From assembly GCF_017876535.1 (NCBI RefSeq), contig NZ_JAGIOF010000001.1, forward strand, positions 3,658,001 to 3,722,000: 64,000 nucleotides of DNA, written 5' to 3'. This DNA comes from Paeniglutamicibacter kerguelensis (GTDB lineage: Bacteria > Actinomycetota > Actinomycetes > Actinomycetales > Micrococcaceae). Of this stretch, positions 8,424 through 18,100 are shown piece after piece. A program made the position numbers and the translations under genes. Numbering within the stretch: position 1 is the stretch's first letter; the number at the start of each line of letters is the position of its first letter. The notes below the pieces were generated by a model, which worked only from the letters and a program-made list of their open reading frames with translations, made no database searches and was not told where the DNA came from.

Positions 8424-9002
8424 ATGCGCCAATTGGTTTACTACGTTGCCCTGACCCTCGATGGATTCATCGCCGGTCCGCAGGATGAAGTCGATTTCTT
8501 CGAGGGTTCCGATGAATACACGCAGCACATGATTGGGAACTACTCCGATACATTGCCTCAGCACGGACGCGAGCAACTCGGCATCGGACAGGCACCGCTG
8601 ACCCGGTTCGACACTGTAGTGATGGGACGGCGCACCTACGATCCGGCGCTCCAGATGGGCATTGCGAGTCCCTACCCACACCTGCGCCAAATCGTTTTTT
8701 CGCGCAGTCTCTACTCAACGGATCCCGAGGTGTTGATCACCGATGCGGATCCACGTCGGGTCATCCGAGCGCTGAAGAACGAGGATTCACCGCTCGATAT
8801 CTACCTGGCCGGCGGTGGCCAGCTGGCCGCCTCCTTGCTGCCGGAAATCGATGAAATCATCATCAAGCGATACCCCGTGTTCATTGGTTCAGGCATTCGC
8901 CCGTTCGGCACGGACTTCGCCCCCAAACAGTTCACGATGACCAAGAGCATCGTCTTCGACCCCGGCAACTCGATCACGAGTTTCAGGCCGACGACGGTGT
9001 AG
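8424..9002 (+). CDS. RibD C-terminal / dihydrofolate reductase-like protein
   Basis: A 192-residue protein of the DHFR-like RibD C-terminal fold. It opens with RQLVYYVALTLDGFIAG (residues 2-18), contains FDTVVMGRRTYDPAL at about 62-76 and DIYLAGGGQLAASLLPEIDEI at about 129-150, the usual NADPH-binding and substrate-site elements. Such stand-alone proteins are common in actinobacteria and mostly uncharacterised. GGGGAGGA lies about 10 nt upstream of the ATG at 8424, which excludes the longer frame starting inside vsr. Probably transcribed alone. Confidence 0.82.
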   Translation: MRQLVYYVALTLDGFIAGPQDEVDFFEGSDEYTQHMIGNYSDTLPQHGREQLGIGQAPLTRFDTVVMGRRTYDPALQMGIASPYPHLRQIVFSRSLYSTDPEVLITDADPRRVIRALKNEDSPLDIYLAGGGQLAASLLPEIDEIIIKRYPVFIGSGIRPFGTDFAPKQFTMTKSIVFDPGNSITSFRPTTV

Positions 9003-9334
9003 GTCAGGTCTCGATTTTTGCAGTGCCGCGGGATCCAGCCGCTTCCCACAGGGCGATAAATTTCAAGTAACCAGTCCCATCCGGGGGCCACAAAACGTCT
9101 TAATGCGAGATGCATACGATTTGAAGTCGCCCCCAAATGGCACCCAAAACACGTTGATGACCTCATACAAAGCAGGGTGACACGGGGTTTCGGAATGCTC
9201 GAAATCCTACGCGTGCCATGCCTATATTGAAGCCGGTGGACGCCATAACGCGCGACCACGCAGCATGCACGCCTAGTCAACGAAGCAGGGCCACAGCGCT
9301 ACTCGGTCCCGTTCGTGACGGAAACGAGGAACCC
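9003..9334. other. 332-nt gap without recognisable gene
   Basis: Between the RibD-like gene and the DUF1684 gene. Base composition is less GC-rich than the flanks. Open frames here have no recognisable similarity. A promoter for the DUF1684 gene is expected but no convincing -35/-10 pair was identified. Confidence 0.3.
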
Positions 9335-10177
9335 ATGTCAGCACCGGCACCCGCAATCACCGCAGCAGAAGAAACCGACGCAGCAGGCTTCGCTGCCGAG
9401 TGGCAAGCCTGGCACCAGCAGCGGTTGCAGGTGCTCGCCTCACCCCACGGATTCCTCGCGGTGACCGACCTGCACTGGCTGACGCATGAGCCCACACGCT
9501 TCGACGGGATCCCCGGCCAGTGGTGGGTCTCGGATGATTGGCTCTACGTGGAACTCGCCACCGACGAGAGCCTGCTACTGAACGGCAAGGCGGTTTCCGG
9601 GGTCCAGAAGCTGGGCAGCATCGCCGAACGCGACGGGTTCGACCTTGGCCACGGGGAAACCATCATCGAAGCAGCCAAGCGCGGCGGCAAATACATCCTG
9701 CGCCCGCGCCACCCGCAAAACCCGTTGTTGCAGGACTTCAACGGCGTCCCGGCCTACACTCCGGACCTGCGCTGGCGCATCACCGGCAGCTACCGCCGCT
9801 TCGAGACACCCCGGCCCACCCTTGTCGGTGCGGCAGTGGAGGGCATCGAGCACATCTATGAGGCACCCGGCAAGGTGGTGTTCGAACTCGACGGGGAAAC
9901 CCACTCCCTCACGGCCTTCAACGGCCATGCCGAGGGAACCTTGAACTTCCTGTTCACCGACGCAACGTCGGGAAAGACCACCTATGCGGCCAACCGTTCG
10001 CTTGCCGTGGCCACGCCTACCGAGGACGGAATCGTCGTTTTGGACTTCAACAGGGCGGTGAACCTTCCGTGCGCCTTCACCGATCTGGCCACCTGCCCGT
10101 TGCCGCCGGCAGAGAACCGGCTGACCGTGGCCATCGAGGCCGGCGAGCAAACGCCGTTCGAACGCTCAGCCAACTGA
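9335..10177 (+). CDS. DUF1684 family protein
   Basis: A 280-residue soluble protein of the DUF1684 family. Features typical of the family are WQAWHQQRLQVLASPHGFLA near the N-terminus (about residues 23-42), LRPRHPQNP in the middle, and the conserved C-terminal block VVLDFNRAVNLPCAF followed by CPLPPAENRL (about 235-265). Structures of this family have been solved, but no enzymatic role is established as far as I know. ATG at 9335 is preceded by AACGAGGA. The gene converges on the MFS transporter. Function unknown. Confidence 0.85.
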   Translation: MSAPAPAITAAEETDAAGFAAEWQAWHQQRLQVLASPHGFLAVTDLHWLTHEPTRFDGIPGQWWVSDDWLYVELATDESLLLNGKAVSGVQKLGSIAERDGFDLGHGETIIEAAKRGGKYILRPRHPQNPLLQDFNGVPAYTPDLRWRITGSYRRFETPRPTLVGAAVEGIEHIYEAPGKVVFELDGETHSLTAFNGHAEGTLNFLFTDATSGKTTYAANRSLAVATPTEDGIVVLDFNRAVNLPCAFTDLATCPLPPAENRLTVAIEAGEQTPFERSAN

Positions 10178-10210
10178 TCCCCAGCCCGCAAAGGCAGCTC
10201 CCCTGGAGGT

Positions 10211-10230
10211 CGCGGCCCGCATAGGCCGCG
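10211..10230. terminator. Short inverted repeat between convergent genes
   Basis: CGCGGCC (10211-10217) pairs with GGCCGCG (10224-10230) around a 6-nt loop, in the 55-nt gap between the converging DUF1684 and MFS genes. Placement suits a bidirectional terminator, but there is no T-tract. Confidence 0.4.
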
Positions 10231-10232
10231 GG

Positions 10233-11621
10233 CTAGGTCGCGGAGCGGAAACGTGTGGCGAACCCGTTGATGATCAGCGCGAGGAACACCAGCATGCAGA
10301 GCACGGCTCCGATCTCAAACGTGAGGTTGATTCCGGTGGCTGTGGCGTGGTGGTCGGCCGAGGTGTGCGCGGCGATGACCGCACCCGAGATGGCTGTGCC
10401 AAAGGAGCTGCCGATGGTGCGCAGGACCTGGTTGAAACTCACCGAGCTGCCCAGTTCTTCGGTCGCCACGCTGCGTGCAATCAGCGCCGGCATGGCGGCA
10501 TAGGCGGCGCCCAGACCCAGCCCGAAGAGCAGCATTCCCAGCAGGATCTCCCAGAGTTCACTGTGGGCCAGCCACAGCACCGATCCGGCGACGGCCATGA
10601 GCGCGGCCCCGATGGGCAGCAGCGTTGCCAGGGAGAACCTGTGGCCCAGGCGATGCACCAGGCGGTTGGCCGCAAAGCTGCCCACCGACAGCGGGAACAT
10701 CACGAAGCCGGCCCAAATCACGGGCAGGGCCAAGCCGTATCCGGTGGATTCGGGGGCCTGGGCCACGAGGCTTGCCAGCGACAGTCCTATGTAGAGTGCG
10801 GCGCCAAGCCCGATCGCCGTGAGGTTGGCCAGCAGCACCTCCCCGTTCTTGAAGACATGCAGGTTGATCAGCGGGTGGTCGCTGCGCAGTTCCGTCCGGA
10901 TCCACAGGGACAGCAGCACCACTGCGAACAACAGGATGCCGAGGGTCCGGGGCGAGGTCCAGCCCCAGTGGGGACCTTCACTGATGCCCAGGAGCAGGCT
11001 GCCAAGCCCGAAGGCCAGCAGCGTTGCACCCAGGTAGTCGAAGGGAATCGCGGCCGCATGTTCATCGGGGCCGTTGGGAATGACGCGGATGACAACGATG
11101 ATGGCGCTAAGCACGAACAGCGCGGCGAACCAGAAGGCCCACCTGAATCCGGCGAGCCCGGCGATGATTCCCGTCAGCGGATAGCCAATGCCGATTCCGG
11201 TGGCCACGGTGACCGAGAGGCTGGAGATTGCTCCCCGAACCTTGGCGGGTTCCACGTAGCGGCGCGCCAGGGAGATGGTCACGGCGACGATTCCGTAGGT
11301 CAGGCCCTGGAGGGTGCGCCCGATCAGGAACACCGTGAAGTTCGGCGCAAGCGCAGCGATGACAGATCCGGCAAGGATGATCGCCAGGGAAACCAGCAAG
11401 AGCTTCTTTTTGTGCGGGCCATCGCTGAGCCTGCCCATCACCGGGGTGGCTATGGCACCGGCCAGGAGATTCAGCGTCAGCATCCACTGAGCGGTGCTGA
11501 CTGACACCCCCATTTCCTGAGAGATCGAGGGCACCAGCAACATGCCCAGTGAGCTGACGATTGCCGTGGATAGTGCCGCATAGACCAACGCGGGCACCAT
11601 GGGTGAACGGGTTTCAAGCAC
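10233..11621 (-). CDS. MFS drug-efflux transporter (DHA2 type)
   Basis: A 462-residue major facilitator with about 12-14 predicted membrane helices. The A motif between helices 2 and 3 is GRLSDGPHKKKLLLVS (about residues 63-78), and the C-motif-like region near helix 5 reads VATGIGIGYPLTGIIAG (about 140-156), both fitting drug:H+ antiporters of the EmrB/QacA group. It overlaps the upstream marR-type gene by 8 nt on the same strand, so the two form an operon. Likely exports a toxic organic compound that also binds the MarR repressor; the substrate cannot be named. Confidence 0.9.
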   Translation of the reverse strand: MLETRSPMVPALVYAALSTAIVSSLGMLLVPSISQEMGVSVSTAQWMLTLNLLAGAIATPVMGRLSDGPHKKKLLLVSLAIILAGSVIAALAPNFTVFLIGRTLQGLTYGIVAVTISLARRYVEPAKVRGAISSLSVTVATGIGIGYPLTGIIAGLAGFRWAFWFAALFVLSAIIVVIRVIPNGPDEHAAAIPFDYLGATLLAFGLGSLLLGISEGPHWGWTSPRTLGILLFAVVLLSLWIRTELRSDHPLINLHVFKNGEVLLANLTAIGLGAALYIGLSLASLVAQAPESTGYGLALPVIWAGFVMFPLSVGSFAANRLVHRLGHRFSLATLLPIGAALMAVAGSVLWLAHSELWEILLGMLLFGLGLGAAYAAMPALIARSVATEELGSSVSFNQVLRTIGSSFGTAISGAVIAAHTSADHHATATGINLTFEIGAVLCMLVFLALIINGFATRFRSAT

Positions 11622-12054
11622 GCGGCGCCTCCACGCCGATCTTTTTCAGGACCGGGATGGCCGCCAGAAGGATCCTGCGTTCGTCGCTGGTCAGCTGCTC
11701 GGTGATGGCCTGGCCAATCCAGCCCTCTCCGGCCCGAATCTCTTCCTCCAGTTTTGCCCGTCCGGCTTCGGCGAGCACAATCCAGGTCTTGCGGCGGTCA
11801 TCGGAATCGGGGACGCGTTCGATGAATCCCAGTTCCTCGAGTTCGGGCGTTGCCAACGATATGGCCTGGGGGCTGACCCGTATTGCTGCAGCCAGTTCCT
11901 TGCTGGTCGCCCGGCCGTGCTGCGAGAGGTGATGCAGGATTCCCACCTTGCCCGGGGAGAGTGACCGTTCGGCCCGCATTCTCCTCAGCAGGGGATGCAG
12001 CGCCTCGAGGAATTCCCTGACGAATACGGGGTCTGGTGTACTTTCGGAAGTCAT
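11614..12054 (-). CDS. MarR family transcriptional regulator
   Basis: A 146-residue winged-helix regulator. The HTH is around residues 46-80 (TSKELAAAIRVSPQAISLAT) with the wing at VPDSDDRRKTWIVL, the standard MarR D/R-rich wing. ATG at 12054 was chosen over a TTG at 12069, since the latter adds only five residues and lacks a better ribosome site. It overlaps the MFS pump gene by 8 nt. A perfect 16-bp palindrome sits 17 nt upstream of the start codon (12071-12086), so autorepression of the marR-pump operon is likely. Confidence 0.9.
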   Translation of the reverse strand: MTSESTPDPVFVREFLEALHPLLRRMRAERSLSPGKVGILHHLSQHGRATSKELAAAIRVSPQAISLATPELEELGFIERVPDSDDRRKTWIVLAEAGRAKLEEEIRAGEGWIGQAITEQLTSDERRILLAAIPVLKKIGVEAPRA

Positions 12055-12070
12055 CGTTAAATCATACAAC

Positions 12071-12086
12071 TAACTTGATCAAGTTA
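12071..12086. promoter_or_regulatory. Predicted MarR operator
   Basis: TAACTTGATCAAGTTA is a perfect 16-bp palindrome just upstream of the marR-MFS operon. A further half-site-like ACTTGATCA follows at about 12085-12093. AT-rich palindromes of this size next to their own gene are the usual MarR binding sites. Confidence 0.75.
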
Positions 12087-12192
12087 CTTGATCATTATTT
12101 CCCAGTGTTGCCAAGACCCGATGAGCCCGAACCCCACAAGGTCCGTCGCCCGGCTGGCCGGAACGGCAACGCCCGGGCAGGCCGGGCTCCCG

Positions 12193-15100
12193 CTACCCCG
12201 CCGGGCGGATCTTCCCGGCCACGGATTCCAGGCGTCCCTCACGCACCGCCAGCTCCAGGCCCTGCTGCAGGCACCGGGAAACCCCTTCGGTCATGCGCCC
12301 GTACCCCAGGGCGCCGAGGGCTGCCCGCTTGAGTTCGTCGACGCCGGATTCCTTGGCGGCGAAGGCAAGCGAACACATCAGGTTGGCGATCTCACGAGGA
12401 CTGATCTCGTGGACTTTCACGTCGTGCTTCGCGAACTCCGTGCGGTGATCGATCCAGCGGTCTTGCTGTTGCGTCGCCGGCCAGATGAACCCGTCGATAT
12501 CCGTGGTCCAGGTCTTTTGGTTGAGGGCTGCAAGCATTGCTTTCTCCCGGGCGGCCGAGACTCGTCCGAATTCATAGGTGTTGATGGCCAGCTTGGCCAG
12601 GCTTCGCTCGTGGATCGGCCATTCCGCCTCCACGATTTCGGCCAAGAGGGCTGCCGCCTTCTTCTTACCGGCGGCGCTCTTTAGTTGATCCAGCTCGCCG
12701 GTCTTGCCAACCAGGCGGAAGTCCCACTGCTTGTATGGGGCAGACTTTCCCGGATAAATGCGGGGTTGTTTTTTGGCTGTCGAGTCTTGGGCGTCCTCTG
12801 CCGCAGGAACCGAGGAATCTTCTCTCCCGCGCTTCGAGGCGCCATTGCCCGGCGCGGCTTCCCTGGCAGCTTGTTCCTCCCGCACCCGTTCGAGTTCGGA
12901 ATCAATCGAGTCCAGGACGGCTTCAGGATCCTCCAGCCAGGACGGCAGCCATATCCGCATCACCGATTCCCAGCCGAGCAGGTTGCGCAGGACATCCTGC
13001 GGCAGGCCGTCGCGGTCACCAACGGTCTTGCGCGCCGCCCACGGCCCGTTGTCCAGCAGGATGGCCATCAACGGTTCCCCGGGGCGGTCGGCGTCGGCCA
13101 CCGTCAGGTCGATCCTGAAGTCCGACAGTCCGACGTTAGTCGCCACGACATGGCCGCGCTCTTTCAAACGTGCGGCAACCTGCTCGCGGTGCCTGTCACG
13201 CGCGATGGCCGACAGCGACCCGTTGCCCAGCATGTAGGTTCCCTCGTCCGCCAAGTCCAGGTAGGCCCGCAGGTGCTTGATGCCGAGTGCCGAGGAGTCC
13301 TCGGCACGCAGGTCGGCGGGGGCGAAGCTCGAGAAGACCACGACCTGGCGGCGCGCACGGGTGATCGCAACGTTCAGGCGCCGCTCCCCGCCGACGTTGT
13401 TCAACGGGCCGAAGTTCAGTGGCAGCTTCCCGTGTTCGTTGGCGCTGAAGGCGGTGGAGAACAGGATCACGTCGCGCTCGTCGCCCTGCACGTTTTCGAG
13501 GTTCTTCACGAAAAGCCCATCGGCGTCCGTCTCAAGGGCGGCCCCCAGGCGTTCGTCCCCGTGGTCGCGCAGCAAGCCCTCGATCAGGTCGCGTTGCGGG
13601 GCGTTGAAGGTGACAACGCCGATGGACGGAATGGCCGAAGGCGAGGCATCGAAGCGGCACTTGATCTCCGCGACAATGCGCCCGGCCTCCACCGGGTTGG
13701 TGCGCAGCAGTGCGCCGGCACCCGTGCGGTGGAAGGTGCCGTCGACCCGCACCAGGGAAATCCCGTAGCCGTCCGCTCCTGCCTGCGCTGCACCGTTGGA
13801 CGCGGCCCCGTTGGTCACTGCACCGTTGCGCGGGGACGGGAAGGACGAGAGCTTGCCGTCGTAGTAGTGCCGGTTGCTGAAGGCGATTAGCGACTCGTCC
13901 TGGCTGCGGTAGTGCCAGGACAGCCAGCGCCGCTGGACCCGGGCCATGACACATTCGGTCAGGATCGATTCCTCGTCGGCAACAAGCATCTCCGACTCCG
14001 GGTCTTCGTCGGGATCCAGCGAGACTTCGGCGAAGGAACCGGGCGGCATCTGCTTGCTGTCGCCCACCACCACCGCCGACTTGGCGCGGCCCAGGGCGCC
14101 GATCGCGTCGGCCACCCGTATCTGCGAGGCCTCGTCAAAGACCACGATGTCGAATTCCCCGGCCCGCGGCGGGAAGAAACGTGCCGCGGAGTCCGGGCTG
14201 ACCAGCACGCACGGCAGGATGGTGGTGATCAGGTCCCCGTAGGAATCCATGAGCCGGCGCACGCTCATGCCGCCCCTGCGGCGTTCAAGCTGCCGGGCCA
14301 GCTCCCCCATGCGTTTCTCGGCGGCCTTCAGGCGATCGGTACGCTGCCGGGTGATGATTTCGGGCAATGATTTTGCCAGGTGCCGGCGCAGGGATCTGGC
14401 CGAGTCGGTGAACCGTTCGATGGCGCGCGCCTGGGTATCGCCGTTGAACTCGTCCAGGCCGTGGGCCGCGAGCCGTTCGGCAAGGGCCGCCTCCGCCATG
14501 CCGCGCATGAAACCACGCAGCGCGGCCTCTGCCGGGAATTCGCCGGTGGCAAGTTTCGACCAAGCTTCATCCAGCCCGTTTGCGCTCAGGATTTCCAGGG
14601 TGTCGACAAACCCGACCCAGCGTTCCAGCCCGCGTTGGGCCGTCCGCCCGGTGCCGCGCTCGTCCGAGGTTCGTTGGAACCCGTCCAGGAATCCCGGTGC
14701 ACCGGGCCATGCGGTGTGGGTGCCGGCATCCGGCGGGAGGAGCGCCACCAGCGAATCCCAGGCCCTCGCAATTTCACGGAGTTCCCCGGCGAGCGCCGTG
14801 GCAAGTGGCGAGTCATTCCCTAGGACCTTGCGCAGCTGACTGGTGTAGTCCCCATCTCGGCCTACCTTCCCGCTCGAGGGCAACAGCACGGCCAGGCACA
14901 GCAGCCTATCGCGCTGCTCGGCAACGCGCCGGATATCCCCGTCCGCGAACGGGTTCCAGTCCTCCAACAGGCTGATCCCCGCAAGGGAAGCCAGCCCCTT
15001 GGCCAGCCGTGAACGTTGCGCCCGCGCCTCGATCAGGTCCGCCACGATGGTCACGAGGTTCTTTGCATCAGTGTCGGCACCCCTCCAGTTTTCGCCGAAG

Positions 15101-18100
15101 TGTTCGGAGATGACCCGCAGCCGCCGTTTCTTGCGGCCGAATCCCAGGAACCCAAATTCGTCGGCAACCGTGGCAGCTTGGTGGGCCGGGGCAAGATCAG
15201 CCAAGAGCACCGACGGGTCAACGATGGCGGGCAGCCAGTTCATGCGCTGCACCAGCGCCGTGGCTTCACCCAGCAATCCGTCGCTCGTCGACTTCCATTC
15301 CGGGGTCGCGGCGGCATCAAGCACCGGGACGGGAACCCGTTCCTCCAGAAGTTCGGCGAGATGGCGCAGGTCTTCCGGTTCCGTCGCCAGCCGCAGCAGG
15401 GAAGCCACCCCGGCATCCACATGGACATGTGCCGCCCCTGCCAGTGCATGCGTCAGCCTGTCGGCCGCTTCCAGCACGGCTTCTTGCCGGTCCTCGGCGA
15501 TGGGCCCGCCGAGGAACCCCCACGGGTGGTCTTTTCGCGGGCGCGCGGGCTCCGCCGCTTCGGGCAGCCTGCTGAGCGCCTCGCGCACCACGTCGACCTC
15601 CGCCTCGCCGGCCCGTGCGGCGAATGCCTCGGTGACAGGCAGTGCCTCAATGGCGGGATGCATGGACAGGGCGATGTTCCGGGCACCGTAGGCGGAATAG
15701 CCCGACGGGCCCTCGTCATGGAGGTCGCGCGCATAGCCGGCCAACCTGCGGGTGGAAGCGGTCAGGTCGCTTGCGGTTAGGGACATCCCGGCCTCGTCGG
15801 CGAAGACCAAGTGGTCAAGCGAGGCCTTGATCTGCGCACGCACGGCGTTCGGGGACGAGCCCTTGTCATGGAGGTCCAGGGCGAATTCGCCCAGGCCCAC
15901 CTCGTTGAGGCGCTTGCTCACAACCTCCAGCGCGGCACGTTTTTCCGCCACGAAAAGCACCCGCTGCCCCGAGGCCATGGCGTGTGCCAACAAGTTGGTG
16001 ATGGTCTGGGACTTGCCCGTGCCCGGAGGGCCCTCGAGCACAAACGTGCGCCCGGCCTGTGCTGCAGCGACGGCCTCAAGCTGGGACGCGTCGGCGGGAA
16101 CCGGGCAGTCGGCTGCCAACCGATCCAGGTCAACGCTGGGCTCCGCGGAACCGGCACCCGCGGGGTCAACGAATTCGTTGGTCGGGGATTCGACCAGGTG
16201 CCTGACCAGCGGTGCGGCCATGAAGGTTTCCCAGTTTTCGTCCAGGTCCTTCCACATCCGGAACTTCGCGAATTGCAGGATCGCCAGGTCCGCGCTTCCC
16301 TCCACGTGGAAGGGAAGGTCCGCCTCGGCCAACGCGTTCCGCAATGCGCCAATCGCCGCTGCAAGGTCGATGCCCGATTCGTCGCGGACCGGGTCCTCGA
16401 ATCCCGGGATGCGCAGTCCGAATTGTTCGTGCAGCTTTTCGCTCAGGCAATAGTTCGGGGTGGAGGTTCCCGTCTCATCCATCTCGATGCGGAAGTGCTT
16501 TCCGCGCCCTGCTGGTTTCAGGTGGACGGGGATCAGGAACAACGGGGAGCGCAGGGCCCGCCCGTCCATTGACCAGTTCAGCGAGCCCAGGGCCAGGTAG
16601 AGGTTGTTGGCGCCGTTCTCGTCAATGATCCGCTTTGCCGCGCCGGCCATGCGGCGCATCTTTGAGAGGTAGGGAGCCGAATCCAGACGGGTGTAGGCCC
16701 TCCCCCGGGAAAGCAGCAACTCGGTCCGGCGTTCGACGGGCAGCAGCGGCCCGGTTTTGTACCGCTCTTTGTCCAATGCGCCGATCTCGTCGGCGGGCAG
16801 CAGTTCGATGGCTCTGCCGTTGTTGACCAGGTCTTCGAGGCCGTCCACGACGTTGTCCGGGACCGCCAGCGGAAGGCGGGAGCGGTCAGTGAAATTCAGC
16901 AGTCGGTTGCGCAGGGAAAGATCCAGCAGCCCGTTCTTCCAGGCGGCAATGCGCGGCGGTGCCGCCTTGCCCGTGGCGGCCGGAGCCTGTTGGCGGCGTT
17001 CGGATTTCTCCTTGAAAAAGCGTTCCAGGGTGTCCGACTGCGCCGCACGGTACTCAACCACGGATGGCTTGCCTGTCTCCGAGAGGCCCCGGGCCGGCAA
17101 GGGGGTGATTCCGCTGCGGCGTGCCTGCCGGATGTCGATGGCGAACGTCAGCTGCCCGGCGGCAACGGAATCCAGGGCAAACTCGCGCTTGGTCGCGGCC
17201 GAGGACTCGGCGATGGACATTCGTCGGTCGTTGGTGATGGCTGTGGTCTCCACGATGCGCAGGTGCTCGGCACCCACAAGGTTCACCAGCGCTCGGGCCC
17301 CCTCGGCATCGAGGCTGCTGCTGGGCAGTCCCCCGTCCGGGATGCGCCAGTACGCAAGGAATGCGTGTCCCCTCGCCAACCAGATCACCGAGTTGATGCC
17401 CACACGCTCGAGCAGCGCCGCCATGAGCAGAGTGGTGTCCAATGCGGTGCCGAGTTTTTCGCCCAGCACCTCCTCCGCTCCGCGGATGTACTGTCCGCCG
17501 GTCGCCGCCAGATCCCAATTCGCCGGCGGGTTACCGCGGCGGATGCCGAGCGTGCACAACACCTCAAAGATCGATTCGACGGACTGGTCCACCCGCTCGG
17601 AGCCACCCAGGCGTGAGGCGGCGTTCTCGCTGCCGGTACGCATGCGGAACAGGTCGTCGGCCTCGGAGAGGAGTTCGGCCAGCCGGGGATGCTGCGGTTG
17701 CACGAACGCGGCCAGCAGCTCGGCGTTGGCTTGGCTTCCCGCGCCCGGCCAATAGCTTGCCGGCAGCAGGTCGACTTCGACGGACTTCTCGGCCAGAAGC
17801 TTCCCGTTCTCTGCAACCCTGACAATGAGCTTTCCCGGACGACGGGAATCGATCAGGGCGAAGGCAGCAGGATCCAGCACCACGTCCAGGTCGTGGAGAG
17901 TCGTCACTCCGGAAGGCAGATCCATGCAGCGCTCTGCCACCGCGGAGACGGCCAGGTTGCCGCTCATCACGACGGCCGTCACCAGGACCTGGCGCCGCTC
18001 CCCACCTCGGTTATCGAGCACCACCCGTTCGAGGATGCGGGCATGCGTGTGCGCAGTGGCGTAATTGACTGTTCTACTATGTGCAATGTCTACCAGAACG

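Noticed and set aside
8801..9280. 159-codon open frame on the minus strand in the 9003-9334 gap
   Set aside because: Half of it lies antisense to the RibD-like gene, with no ribosome site and no recognisable similarity.
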